Below are positions 41,079 through 50,472 of a stretch of DNA of 64,000 nt, piece by piece (within the stretch, counting starts at the first letter, position 1; each line of letters starts with the position of its first letter). Location of the stretch: assembly GCA_023450935.1 (NCBI GenBank), contig JAEXGH010000008.1:45437-109436 (forward strand). The letters are read 5' to 3'. Under the pieces are notes generated by a model. It had not been told where the DNA came from. It made no database searches and worked only from the letters and a program-made list of their open reading frames with translations. A program made the position numbers and the translations under genes. This DNA is from Verrucomicrobiota bacterium (lineage in GTDB: Bacteria > Verrucomicrobiota > Verrucomicrobiia > Opitutales > Intestinicryptomonadaceae).

Positions 41079-42329
41079 ATGAACAACATAACAAAAGCAT
41101 TCGAAGCCGCTTTCTGCGGCATGACAATATTTGCGTCTTACGCGTTTGCTCAAGATGCCGGAAACGAGGTCGGGGAAGGCGGCCAGCAGAAATGGTTCGA
41201 GCGCGAAAGCCTCGTTCTCCAGCTCGCAGCGGACAAAATCTCCCCCGACAGCGGCTTTGCTCCCTCCGCCGTGTGGACGGGCGAAGTTTGGGGCAACGTC
41301 TCGCGCGGCAGCGACATCAAGAGCGTGGTAGATTCGCTTTTGACAGTGGGCATCGAACAGGACATTTCCAAGCTGGTCGGCAAAGACGGCTGGGGCACGT
41401 TCGGCATCAGCGCGTTCTGGTTCGGCCAGTCGCACGGGCGCGGGTTGGGAGTTGAATCGTCGCAGGGCGATTGCAGCAACATTTTCGCGAGCGAAATGGT
41501 CAGGGTTTTCGAAATCTACTACGCCAACGAGTTCGAAACAAAGTCGGGCACAATCGGCTTCCGCATCGGACAGCTTGCCGCCGACGAAGACTTCATGGGC
41601 ATGGACTACTCCGACGCGTTCCTGAATTCGTCGTTCGGGGCAATGCCCAACATAGCTCCCGTCGAGTTGTTTTCGCAATACGCGGTTGCGACTCTCGGCG
41701 TTGTGGTATACTACAACTACGAGAACTTCGACGCCACGTTCGGCTTCTATAACGGCAACGTCGGCGTTGACAGGTCTTCTAACAACGGTTTCGACTACAG
41801 TGATACCTTCGAAACAGTCGCGTTCTGGTATCAGTTCGGCTACAACTACAAGCTCGGAGGACTTGAAGGCCGCGCAATGCTCGGGGGCAATTATCACAGC
41901 GACCCATCGAAGGTCGGTTTGGACGGCAGAAACTTCTACTCCTTCTACTTCGGCCTGCAGCAGGCTTTTCTGAACGATTCCGAAGGCAACGCGTTTTTGG
42001 GCGGCTTTGCCAGAATCGGCTGGGTTCCCTCGGGTGAATCCTCCGCAAACAACTTCTACGCGGATTTCGGCCTCAATGTTTTCGGCCCTATCCCCCAGCG
42101 TCCGGACGATGTTTTCGCGGTTGGGTTCTCGGTCATAGAGAACGAGCGCGACGCCCGCTATGTTGACGGTTTTGCCCACTACGAAGGCGCGTTGGAGATA
42201 ACATACAAAGCGCAGATTACGCCCGCCATCTCCTTCCAGCCCGATTTCCAGATTTTCTTCAACCCCGCCGACCGCGACGACCACGGCGCCGCCTATGTAA
42301 TCGGCGCAAGGGCGGAGGTTGCATTCTAA
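41079..42329 (+). CDS. OprB-family outer-membrane porin
   Basis: Start ATG 41079 gives a signal peptide (ITKAFEAAFCGMTIFASYAFAQ) and 416 aa; the upstream in-frame ATG 40983 lies in the operator region and is rejected. The OprB pattern is clear: WGTFGISAFWFGQSHGRGLG, GFRIGQLAADEDFMGMDYSDAFLNSSFGAMPNIAP and a C-terminal strand ending RAEVAF. OprB porins usually admit carbohydrates. Here the gene sits 20 bp before feoA under putative metal-responsive operators, so a role in iron or siderophore entry is possible. Confidence 0.85.
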   Translation: MNNITKAFEAAFCGMTIFASYAFAQDAGNEVGEGGQQKWFERESLVLQLAADKISPDSGFAPSAVWTGEVWGNVSRGSDIKSVVDSLLTVGIEQDISKLVGKDGWGTFGISAFWFGQSHGRGLGVESSQGDCSNIFASEMVRVFEIYYANEFETKSGTIGFRIGQLAADEDFMGMDYSDAFLNSSFGAMPNIAPVELFSQYAVATLGVVVYYNYENFDATFGFYNGNVGVDRSSNNGFDYSDTFETVAFWYQFGYNYKLGGLEGRAMLGGNYHSDPSKVGLDGRNFYSFYFGLQQAFLNDSEGNAFLGGFARIGWVPSGESSANNFYADFGLNVFGPIPQRPDDVFAVGFSVIENERDARYVDGFAHYEGALEITYKAQITPAISFQPDFQIFFNPADRDDHGAAYVIGARAEVAF

Positions 42330-42349
42330 TTCAACCCAAAAAATCCCAT

Positions 42350-42592
42350 ATGGATACAAATCAGACAAAACAGTTTACACTCGCGGATTTGCCGAAAGGC
42401 AAATCCGCCAAAATACTGAAGATAGTTCCGAAATCGCGCGGCGAAAAGAAATTCGCCGACATCGGGCTTGTCCCCGGAACGGAACTCGTTCTGGAAGAGC
42501 GCGCGCCGTTCGGCGGTCTGCTCCGCGTGAAAATTATGGGCACGAGCATAGCGCTGCACTCCTCCGATGCAAGGAACATAATACTTTCGTAA
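42350..42592 (+). CDS. feoA: ferrous iron transport protein FeoA
   Basis: An 80-aa SH3-like cytoplasmic protein needed for FeoB function. It contains FTLADLPKGKSAKI...ADIGLVPGTELVLEERAPFGGLLRVKIMGTSIALHSSDARNI, a textbook FeoA pattern. It lies 19 bp upstream of feoB. Confidence 0.94.
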   Translation: MDTNQTKQFTLADLPKGKSAKILKIVPKSRGEKKFADIGLVPGTELVLEERAPFGGLLRVKIMGTSIALHSSDARNIILS

Positions 42593-42611
42593 CCGAAAGG
42601 AAACCATACAG

Positions 42612-44918
42612 ATGAAAAAGAAATTTACAGTCGCGTTGGCGGGCAACCCCAACTGCGGTAAGACTTCCATTTTCAACGCGCTCACGGGCGCGCGCCAACA
42701 TGTGGGCAACTACCCCGGCGTTACGGTCGAAAGCAAGTCGGGAACTTTCTTTATCGGCGACATCGAAATAAAGCTGATTGACCTCCCCGGCGTATACTCG
42801 CTTTCGTCGAGCTCGCCCGAAGAGGCCGTTGTTTTCGACGAACTGACAAAACCCGGAATCGATCTGATTTTGAACGTTATCGATTCCACCATTCCTCGCA
42901 GAAGCCTTTATCTTACCACGCAGCTTGCGGAACTGCATATTCCGATGCTGTTGGCTTTCAATATGTCGGACGACGCCCGCAAGAAGGGGCTTAAATTCGA
43001 CATCAGGAAGCTCGAAGCCTACTTCGGTTCGCCCATTGCGCAGACAGTCGGGCGGTCGGCGGCGGGCGTTGCTGAGTTGGTCGAAAAGCTCAAGAAATCG
43101 CTCGACACCCTCGAAAACCACGGAGTCCCCATGCTCTCATACGGCGCGGACATAGACGACTCCATCAACGCCGTTGCAAGGAAAATCGACGCGCTGAAGG
43201 TTGAAAGATTCGCGCACGTTCCGCCGCGTTTCTTCGCAATCAAACTTCTGGAAAGTGATTCCTGCACGATGAAAATTCCCGAATTCAAGAGCGTTTGGGG
43301 CGAGGTTTCCGCGCAGATAAATCACCTCTCCGACATACACGCAATCGACGACTACTCGACCTTTATGGCGGATCGCCGCTACGCCATGCTTTCGGGCGCG
43401 TGCCGCGAGGCAATCGCCATGAGCAACGAAAAACGCCGCGAAATATCCGACAAAATCGACGCGGTTATGACGAACAAGTTTATAGGTCTTCCGCTCTTCT
43501 TCGCGATAATCTATCTGACGTTCTGGTTCACGTTTACCTGCGCCGACCCGTTTATGGGCTGGATTGAGGACTTCTTCGGTTGGCTCTCCGACACGGTGAA
43601 ATCGTGCTGGCATGAGGGCACTTTGCCGTATTTGCGCTCTCTCGTGACCGACGGTGTCATCGGCGGCGTCGGCGGCGTGGTTGTATTTCTGCCCAACATT
43701 CTGTTCCTGTTCTTTGCAATCGCTATTCTCGAGGACAGCGGCTACATGTCGCGCGCGGCGTTCGTAATGGACGGCGTTATGCGCAAGTTCGGGCTTCAGG
43801 GGCGCTCGTTCATTCCGCTTGTGCTCGGCTTCGGCTGCAACGTTCCCGCGATTATGGCTACGCGCACAATCGAAAGCGAACGCGACCGCAAAACGACTAT
43901 CATGATTCTTCCCCTTATGAGCTGCGGAGCGCGTCTGCCCATATACGCGTTGGTTATTCCCGCGTTCTTCGCGCTGAAATATCAGGCGTTTGTAATGTGG
44001 CTTATGTATGTAATAGGCGTTATTGTGGCTCTTATCGGAGCGCGCGTGCTCAAGGGAACGCTCTTTAAGGGCGACGGCGAGGTCTATCTGATGGAGCTGC
44101 CCCCGTATAGAATGCCCACTTTGCGCAGCTTGCTTTTGCACATGTGGGACAGAGGCAAGATGTATCTGCAAAAGGCGGGAACCATCATCTTGGCGACTTC
44201 CATTATCCTCTTTATCTGCAACACGTATCCCGAAAAAACGGAATTCTCGAAAGACTACGACGCCCAGATTGAAGCCGCGCAAAAGGCGGGCGAGCTCTCC
44301 GACGCCCAGATTAAGCTTCTCGGCGCAGGCGGCCTGTTCAACGCCGACGAACTCGCGCAAATCAAGGAGGAAAAGTCGATTTCTCCCGAACTCGCCGAAG
44401 CAGCGGCAGAAAAGCCGATGACCGACGCCCAGAAAGCCGTATTCGAAAAATCGGCGGCCGCCAACGACGCCGTAGCCGCGCTTGAAAACGAAAAGTCGGC
44501 CGAGGCAATGGAATACACCATTTCCGGACGAGTAGGCAAGGCTCTCGAACCCGTGTTCAAGCCCATCGGCTTCGACTGGAAGCTAACTACTGCAAGCATA
44601 GGCGCGCTTGCGGCAAAGGAGGTATTTGTCTCGCAGCTCGGCATTATCTACGCCGAAGGCGAGGCCGACGAAGAGTCGGTTCCGCTTCGCGAGCAGCTCG
44701 CAAAGAACTACACGCCGCTTCAGGGGTTCTGCATAATGCTCTTCTGTCTGATGTCGATTCCCTGTCTTGCAACTCTCGCGGTCATAAAGCGGGAACTCAA
44801 CTCTTGGAAGTCCGCCGTGATGGAGGCTGTAGGGCTGTTCGTTCTGGCATACGTCTGCACTCTGGTTGTATACCAGATAGGCTCGATTCTCGAAATCGGC
44901 ACGAAGCTCATTTCTTAG
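42612..44918 (+). CDS. feoB: ferrous iron transporter FeoB
   Basis: An inner-membrane Fe2+ transporter of 768 aa. The G domain has G1 GNPNCGKTSIFNALTG, G3 DLPGVYSL and a G4-like NMSD. The FeoB GDI-like helical region follows, then the Gate domains with GFGCNVPAIMATRTIES and PLMSCGARLPIYALV. A hydrophilic Ala/Glu-rich insert (about 540-640) lies between membrane parts, as in Bacteroides-type FeoB. It is in an operon with feoA and a Cys-rich protein. Confidence 0.97.
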   Translation: MKKKFTVALAGNPNCGKTSIFNALTGARQHVGNYPGVTVESKSGTFFIGDIEIKLIDLPGVYSLSSSSPEEAVVFDELTKPGIDLILNVIDSTIPRRSLYLTTQLAELHIPMLLAFNMSDDARKKGLKFDIRKLEAYFGSPIAQTVGRSAAGVAELVEKLKKSLDTLENHGVPMLSYGADIDDSINAVARKIDALKVERFAHVPPRFFAIKLLESDSCTMKIPEFKSVWGEVSAQINHLSDIHAIDDYSTFMADRRYAMLSGACREAIAMSNEKRREISDKIDAVMTNKFIGLPLFFAIIYLTFWFTFTCADPFMGWIEDFFGWLSDTVKSCWHEGTLPYLRSLVTDGVIGGVGGVVVFLPNILFLFFAIAILEDSGYMSRAAFVMDGVMRKFGLQGRSFIPLVLGFGCNVPAIMATRTIESERDRKTTIMILPLMSCGARLPIYALVIPAFFALKYQAFVMWLMYVIGVIVALIGARVLKGTLFKGDGEVYLMELPPYRMPTLRSLLLHMWDRGKMYLQKAGTIILATSIILFICNTYPEKTEFSKDYDAQIEAAQKAGELSDAQIKLLGAGGLFNADELAQIKEEKSISPELAEAAAEKPMTDAQKAVFEKSAAANDAVAALENEKSAEAMEYTISGRVGKALEPVFKPIGFDWKLTTASIGALAAKEVFVSQLGIIYAEGEADEESVPLREQLAKNYTPLQGFCIMLFCLMSIPCLATLAVIKRELNSWKSAVMEAVGLFVLAYVCTLVVYQIGSILEIGTKLIS

Positions 44919-44921
44919 GTT

Positions 44922-45092
44922 ATGGAAAAGGAAATAACGATACTCGCAGTATTGGTCGTTGTGGGGCTGGCCGCTTGGGTTTCCAAGAAGCTCAAGTCCA
45001 AGACCTGTTCCGACGGCGACGGGCACTGCCGCTGTTCGGGCAAATGTTCCTGCGGCTGTTGCGGCGAAAGCCGCAACAAGTACTGGCAGTAG
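44922..45092 (+). CDS. FeoB-associated Cys-rich small membrane protein
   Basis: A 56-aa protein with an N-terminal TM helix (ITILAVLVVVGLAAWVSKK) and a C-terminal cluster of seven cysteines (TCSDGDGHCRCSGKCSCGCCGES). It starts 3 bp after feoB. Such FeoB-associated Cys-rich proteins occupy the FeoC position in many anaerobes and may handle Fe2+ or an Fe-S cluster. The role is inferred from position. Confidence 0.82.
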   Translation: MEKEITILAVLVVVGLAAWVSKKLKSKTCSDGDGHCRCSGKCSCGCCGESRNKYWQ

Positions 45093-45134
45093 TTTGTTCG
45101 GGCATTTTTACCCATAGATGAAACACACCACCGA

Positions 45135-45170
45135 CGGGGTTGCGTTCGCCAACGCAACCCCGTTTTTTTG
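45135..45170 (+). terminator. rho-independent terminator of the feo operon
   Basis: A perfect 12-bp stem, CGGGGTTGCGTT / AACGCAACCCCG, with a 4-base loop is followed by TTTTTTT. Confidence 0.92.
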
Positions 45171-45190
45171 CTTTTTTTACATGTTGGGAA

Positions 45191-45222
45191 GTGGCGGCGA
45201 TTGAATTTCATTCAATCCGCCT
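45191..45222. repeat. short palindromic repeat
   Basis: GGCGATTGAAT-TTC-ATTCAATCCGCC forms an imperfect hairpin. Its ATTGAA/TTCAAT core resembles the inner hairpin of the foldback at 58532-58625. Confidence 0.35.
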
Positions 45223-45349
45223 TTATCCTAGGTTGAAGATTGGTTCACATATTTCTTATTTCTTCATTATTCCTTCTTATTTCCAAGAAAAAGATTGAGT
45301 AGGCAATGCCGATTTGGTAGCTTGCCTTGATTACACTGAAAAAAGCATT

Positions 45350-47110
45350 ATGACTTGGCTAAAAGATTCCGTTTTGATTTTCATTGCTTCCTTGATTTTA
45401 TATCTCGGTTTTGCGGCGTTTCGTCCGCTCGCCAATCCCGACGAGGGCAGGTATTCGGAGATTCCGCGCGAGATGATTTCATCGGGCGACTACGTTACCC
45501 CGCAGCTTAACGGCATAGACTACTTCTACAAGCCTCCGCTGTTTTACTGGATGCAGTGCGCGTCGCTGAAGGCGTTCGGCTACAACAGGGTGTCAACCCG
45601 CGCGGCATCGGCGTTGATGGGCGTATTCGGCATTCTCATGGCATACGGCGCGGGACGCTACTTTTTCGGGCGAAGGGCGGGCATACTGTCGGCGGCTGTG
45701 CTTGCAACAACGCTTCTGTATTACGCAATCGCGATGATTGTAACGCTCGATATGACAGTATCGGTATTTATGGTGGGGGCGGCGTTCTCGTTCCTGCTCG
45801 GCACCAAGCAGACGGGCAACGCGCGCGGCTGGCTGATTGTAAGTTTCTTTGCGTTCTGTGCGCTCGCGGTAATGACAAAGGGGATTATCGGCATACTTCT
45901 TCCCTGCGGTGCGGCGTTCTTCTACGCGCTCTACAAAATCTTTGCGCGCAAGTTTGAAATGCCGACGTTCCGCGACGTTCTCTACTTCGTTTTCGGCGTG
46001 GCGGTATTCTTTGCAATAACTGCGCCGTGGCACATTTTGGCGAGTTTGGCGAACCCCTCCGCCGACGGCGTAGCCCTCTTTACATCCGACCCGCAGGGGC
46101 AGGGTTTCTTCTGGTATTACTTCATTCACGAACATTTCTTGCGCTATCTCGACCCCTCTACAAGCATGCGCGCGCAGCCGTTCTGGTTCTTCTTGGTGAT
46201 AGCTCCCGCGGGCGCGCTTCCGTGGCTGTTCCTGCTGCCGCGCATAGTAAAGGACGCCTTTATGGACGCTCAAAACGGGCTTGCAAAACGCCGCGACGTT
46301 TTCGTGTTTATGTTCATTTGGATTGTCCTGATTGTCGGCTTTTTCACGGCGTCAAGCTCCAAGCTCGTCCCCTACATTGTGGGGATTTACCCCGCGTTTG
46401 CGGTGGTTGTGGGCGCGTGGCTTGCGTCGGTTTGGGACAGGATAAATTCGATTGATTTCAAAATCGAGAAGTCCGTAATTTCCTTCTTGGGCGTTGCGCT
46501 TGTAATTGCAATTCCCATTCTCTACTGCATCGGCGAACGCAAGTATCCCGACAAGGTTGTGTCCGACTTCCTGCTGAACTACTATGTTGCCGCAACTGTC
46601 GTTATGGGCGTTGCAGCCGCTGTCGTGATTGTGCGCGGTTGGGGGCGCGGAAATAATTCTCGCTTCTGGAAGGGCGTGTTTGCGTGGCTTGCGCTGGTGC
46701 TTGTTGCGGTGAACTTTTTGGCGATTTTAGTGCAGAAGCCCAATTCGGAGCGTCTGGCGGCGGAAATAAAGCGCGTGTGCGCCGACGAACCTTTCGCAAT
46801 AGCTTTTGACTACGGATACATGCAGGATTTGCCGTTCCTTTTGGACAAAGTTCCCTATTACATAGGCACGCCGCCCGAGGAACAGCGTTTCGGCTGGAAA
46901 CGCAGTCCCGACAAGTATGCGCAGCGCGTTTTCCACAACGGCGAACTGCTCGGAAAATTCCTGCGCGAAAACGGGAAGATAACCGCCGTTGCCCGAGAAA
47001 GGTCGCTGCCCGAGCTCGACTCGTTCAAACTCCCGTTGGAAGTAAAGCGTCGGCTTGTCGTTGGCGACGTCGTTTTGTTCGACATCTCTTTGAAAAATGA
47101 AGCAAAATAA
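45350..47110 (+). CDS. ArnT/PMT-like glycosyltransferase family 39 protein
   Basis: A polytopic 586-aa protein with about eleven TM segments. The N-terminal ANPDEGRYSEIPREMISSGDYVTPQLNGIDYFYKPPLFYW contains the catalytic acidic pair region of GT-C/ArnT enzymes that transfer sugars from polyprenyl-P. ArnT adds L-Ara4N to lipid A; here the donor and acceptor are unknown. The ATG at 45350 is chosen over 45314. It overlaps the next gene by 14 bases. Confidence 0.87.
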   Translation: MTWLKDSVLIFIASLILYLGFAAFRPLANPDEGRYSEIPREMISSGDYVTPQLNGIDYFYKPPLFYWMQCASLKAFGYNRVSTRAASALMGVFGILMAYGAGRYFFGRRAGILSAAVLATTLLYYAIAMIVTLDMTVSVFMVGAAFSFLLGTKQTGNARGWLIVSFFAFCALAVMTKGIIGILLPCGAAFFYALYKIFARKFEMPTFRDVLYFVFGVAVFFAITAPWHILASLANPSADGVALFTSDPQGQGFFWYYFIHEHFLRYLDPSTSMRAQPFWFFLVIAPAGALPWLFLLPRIVKDAFMDAQNGLAKRRDVFVFMFIWIVLIVGFFTASSSKLVPYIVGIYPAFAVVVGAWLASVWDRINSIDFKIEKSVISFLGVALVIAIPILYCIGERKYPDKVVSDFLLNYYVAATVVMGVAAAVVIVRGWGRGNNSRFWKGVFAWLALVLVAVNFLAILVQKPNSERLAAEIKRVCADEPFAIAFDYGYMQDLPFLLDKVPYYIGTPPEEQRFGWKRSPDKYAQRVFHNGELLGKFLRENGKITAVARERSLPELDSFKLPLEVKRRLVVGDVVLFDISLKNEAK

Positions 47111-47807
47111 ACCCGAAAGTTTTTGGCTGAATCTCGGGTGCAACATTGTTGCGCCAAGCGTTCTGTTGATAAAGGGCGCGGATATTGCAAAGCGCATGGG
47201 GCTTGATTGCGCCGATTTGGATTTGGCGGTATTCCTGCTTGCCATGGCATTCCCCGTGGTTTACGGAATCGCCGATTTCGCCGCGCGCAGGCGTTGGAAT
47301 CTGTTTTCGGCCATCGGGTTTTTGAGCGTTCTTCTTACGGGCGGAATCGGGCTTTTGAGCCTTTCGCGCGAATGGATTATCGTAAAGGAGGGCGCGGTGC
47401 CGCTCGTGCTGGGCTTTGCGGTTCTTATTACGGCGTGGACGAAAAGGCCGCTCGCGAAAATGATTGTCTTGAGCGAATCGGTTTTCGATGTCCGGAAGGT
47501 GGAGGCCGCCCTGCGCGAACGCGGCGCGCAGGCGGAGTTCGACGCAAAAATGAAGTCCATAACATACATTATTGCGGCATCGTTTTTGCTCAGCAGCGCG
47601 CTGAATTTCCTTCTGGCTTCAATCATATTCAGAAGTCCCGCGGGCACGCCAGAATTCAACGAACAGCTCGGCACTATGACTGCCCTTTCGTTCCCCGTGA
47701 TTGTGCTGCCGACAATGGCGGTTTTCGTTTTCGCCCTTTTGAAGTTTTTCAGGGCTTTGGAGTCGCTTGCGGGGCTTTCGCTCGAGGAGATAACGCTTAA
47801 AAAATGA
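47097..47807 (+). CDS. six-TM membrane protein, VC0807-like
   Basis: A 236-aa protein with about six hydrophobic segments and no catalytic motif that I can name. Features are VAPSVLLIKGADIAKRMGLD near the N terminus, FPVVYGIADFAARRRWNLFSAIGFLSVLLTGGIGL in the middle and a charged C-terminal tail. The general pattern fits VC0807-type proteins of unknown function. It is translationally coupled on both sides (14-base and 4-base overlaps) and so likely works with the GT39-like enzyme or the binding protein. Confidence 0.55.
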   Translation: MKQNKPESFWLNLGCNIVAPSVLLIKGADIAKRMGLDCADLDLAVFLLAMAFPVVYGIADFAARRRWNLFSAIGFLSVLLTGGIGLLSLSREWIIVKEGAVPLVLGFAVLITAWTKRPLAKMIVLSESVFDVRKVEAALRERGAQAEFDAKMKSITYIIAASFLLSSALNFLLASIIFRSPAGTPEFNEQLGTMTALSFPVIVLPTMAVFVFALLKFFRALESLAGLSLEEITLKK

Positions 47808-48646
47808 CGCGCTTTGCGGCAGTGTTTGTCTGGTTTGCCGCCGCGGTTTCGGCCTTCTCGGCGGAGGTGGTTGACGGGAACGGACGCCGCATGGTTCTGC
47901 CCGAAAATCCGCGCGCCGTGGCAATTTCGCCCGCGGCGGTAGATGTAGTTGTTTGGGCGGGGGCGCGGAAAAATCTGGTTGCCGTTTCGGCGCACAGCTA
48001 CCTTGGAGGCGGTTCGCTTCCCGTGGTCGGAACGTCGTATTGTCTGGACTGGGAGCGCATAATTCTGCTCAAGCCCGATGTGGTCATAACCTCCAATATA
48101 CGCGACGAAAGCGTTGAGCGCAAGCTTGCGCGCTTCGGCATAAAATGCGTCTATCTGCACAAGGAGGGGCTTGCCAACATTCCCGAAGACGTGCGTTTGG
48201 CGGGAGAAATTTTCGGAACGCGTTCCGTTGCGGAGGCTGCGGCGGAACGTTTCGAACGCGCCGTATTGCGGCGGAGCGCGGGAGCGAAGATTCCCGCGCT
48301 GTTTTTGTTCGGCTCGGTCGCGGCGGGGAAAGGCTCTTACGTGTCGGATCTGCTTTCGAATTTCGGCTTTGAAAATTGCGCGGACAAGACGGGCGCCGCT
48401 TGGCCGGTGCTTACGCGCGAGTTCGTTTTGCGCGAAAATCCCCGCGCGCTTTTCGTGACGGTCGCGTCGCCCGAGCAGGGAGCCGGCGAACTTGCGCGGC
48501 TTCGCGCCGACGCGGTTTGGGGAGGAATCGACGCCGTGCGCAACAACCGCGTGTATTTTGTGGAAATGGACAAAATAATAATTCCCAGCCCGCGCGTCGA
48601 GGCGGCGGCAGGGTTGCTGCAAAAGGCTCGGGGGGATTTCGAATGA
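47804..48646 (+). CDS. BtuF-like periplasmic substrate-binding protein
   Basis: A 280-aa exported protein (leader FAAVFVWFAAAVSAFSAE) with the PF01497-type bilobal fold: DGNGRRMVLPENPRAVAISPAAVDVVVWAG, LDWERIILLKPDVVI, VYFVEMDKIIIPSPRV. Such proteins deliver cobalamin, haem or ferric siderophores to ABC transporters. No permease or ATPase is adjacent. B12 is a plausible ligand because of MutAB in the same window, but this is only inference. It overlaps the next gene as ATGA. Confidence 0.8.
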   Translation: MTRFAAVFVWFAAAVSAFSAEVVDGNGRRMVLPENPRAVAISPAAVDVVVWAGARKNLVAVSAHSYLGGGSLPVVGTSYCLDWERIILLKPDVVITSNIRDESVERKLARFGIKCVYLHKEGLANIPEDVRLAGEIFGTRSVAEAAAERFERAVLRRSAGAKIPALFLFGSVAAGKGSYVSDLLSNFGFENCADKTGAAWPVLTREFVLRENPRALFVTVASPEQGAGELARLRADAVWGGIDAVRNNRVYFVEMDKIIIPSPRVEAAAGLLQKARGDFE

Positions 48647-50277
48647 AAAAGATTCTGCTTCTTGCGTTCGCGCTCCTTTTTCAAACGGCGACTGCCGAAA
48701 TCGACAAAGACGCGGTGTATGTGGTAGCAAACGCCTCGGACGCCCAGTCGGTGGAACTTGCCGAGTTTTACTGTTCGCTCAGGGGCATAAAAACCGGCAA
48801 CATAATTTTGCTCGATTTGCCGAAGGACAAGCCGTTTCTTCCGCGCGCGGAATATGTGCGGCTGCTTGAGAATCCGCTCTTCGAAAAGCTCGTCGCAAAG
48901 GGTGCTGTTTCGGCTACGCCTATAGGTTCAGCCGACGCCTTCGGCAGGCGCGACTATCTCCTTTCGCGCGTGAATGTCGATTTTCTCGTTTTGTGCAGGG
49001 GCATTCCGTGGGGCATTTCCACGCGCAACCCGTTTTCGCGCGCAATCAATTCCGCCGCCACCGACGAAGCCAGCGTGGACAGCGAAATTTCCGCGCGTTT
49101 TATTCCGCACAAAATGAATAATTCGGTCCGCAATCCGGTCTATAAGCGCGATGCCGAAACTTGGCGCGCCTACGGGCTAATTCGCACGGCGCGGCTCGAC
49201 GGCGCGACTAACGCCGACGTTAAAAATGCGCTGCTTAAAACGCTCGAAGCCGAACGCCGAGGGCTGCGCGGACGCGCGTATATCGACAAGTCTCTGAGGG
49301 CTCGTCTGGGCGACATCTGGCTTGAAAAGGCAGCCGAATATCTGCGCGCGGAGGGTTTCGACGTGGACGTCGAGGGAACGCGCGCGCTGTTCCCGTTCAC
49401 GCGCAGATTCGACTATCCCGCGTATTATTTCGGTTGGCATTCGTCGTGGTTGCAAGGGTATTTTTCCGCGCCCGAATTCCGCGTGTCGGACGGAATGGTC
49501 GGCTGGCAAATCTATTCTTTCAGCGCGCTTTCGATGCGTTCGCGCGTATTTTGGACGCCGATGTTCGTGTCGAAAAACGCGGGGGCCACCGACGGCAACG
49601 TGTTCGAGCCGTTCCTTGCGCTCACGCGCGACATCTCCGAATTTTCGCGGCTTTATTTCGGCGCGAAAATGCTCCCCGCCGAGGCGGCTTTCGCCGCGCT
49701 TCCCGCGCTTAGCTGGCAGAGCGTGTATGTTGGCGACCCCCTCTACAACCCCCATAAAAAGACGCTCGAAATGCAGATTGCCGACATCGACGCGGGACGG
49801 ACAGACGGACTTTCGCAATATGCGCTCATTCGCCGCGCCAACATTATCGCGCGCGAAAACGGCAATGCGGCGGCGGCGGAATTTCTGGAAAAATACGCGG
49901 GTAAAATCCCCGATACCGCGCTTGTCTGGAAAATGCTCGAGCTTTCGTCGGCGCCCGAAAAGGGGCGTTTTGCCGAAACGCTTTTTGCGCGCAACATCTT
50001 CGCCGACATTCAGTATTCGGGGCTTGCCTTCGAGCTTTCGCGGTATTTCGAAAAAAACGCGGACGCTTCCAAAGCGTTGCATATTTTACAGTCCATTGTC
50101 GAAATCCGCAAAGGCGCGTTGCAGCAGGCGGCGGCAAAAGAGGCGGAACGCGTGGCAAAGGCGGCCGGGCTGAGTCTTTCGGAAAAAACGGTCGGGGTGC
50201 TCGGCGAAATAGCCGCCCAAAAAATCAAACAGCTTGAGCGGGAGCAAAAAAGACGCGCCCAAAAGCAATCAAAATAA
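48643..50277 (+). CDS. TIGR03790-family exported protein of unknown function
   Basis: The ATG at 48643 overlaps the previous stop and gives 544 aa with a signal peptide (ILLLAFALLFQTATAE). The pattern KDAVYVVANASDAQSVELAEFYCSLRGIKTGNIILLDLP, VDFLVLCRGIPWGI, YYFGWHSSWLQGYF and PALSWQSVYVGDPLYNPH is that of TIGR03790 proteins. These occur mainly in exosortase/PEP-CTERM-carrying bacteria; no PEP-CTERM protein or exosortase is visible here. The C-terminal 170 residues are helical and Ala-rich. The role is unknown. Confidence 0.75.
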   Translation: MKKILLLAFALLFQTATAEIDKDAVYVVANASDAQSVELAEFYCSLRGIKTGNIILLDLPKDKPFLPRAEYVRLLENPLFEKLVAKGAVSATPIGSADAFGRRDYLLSRVNVDFLVLCRGIPWGISTRNPFSRAINSAATDEASVDSEISARFIPHKMNNSVRNPVYKRDAETWRAYGLIRTARLDGATNADVKNALLKTLEAERRGLRGRAYIDKSLRARLGDIWLEKAAEYLRAEGFDVDVEGTRALFPFTRRFDYPAYYFGWHSSWLQGYFSAPEFRVSDGMVGWQIYSFSALSMRSRVFWTPMFVSKNAGATDGNVFEPFLALTRDISEFSRLYFGAKMLPAEAAFAALPALSWQSVYVGDPLYNPHKKTLEMQIADIDAGRTDGLSQYALIRRANIIARENGNAAAAEFLEKYAGKIPDTALVWKMLELSSAPEKGRFAETLFARNIFADIQYSGLAFELSRYFEKNADASKALHILQSIVEIRKGALQQAAAKEAERVAKAAGLSLSEKTVGVLGEIAAQKIKQLEREQKRRAQKQSK

Positions 50278-50472
50278 CGGTGCGGGCGCTGTTCCGGTTT
50301 TTTCTATTTTAAATCCAAAACATTCCCGTTTTGCCCGTAATATATTGTATAATAAAGAAGAATTTTTGTTAAAAATAGGTTGACTTCTAAAGCTATGTTT
50401 TAAATATTAAGCATAAAAAAGGGCGCGAGTGTCGGACTTGCGTCCGCTTAAACCCGAACAAACGGCTCAGTT

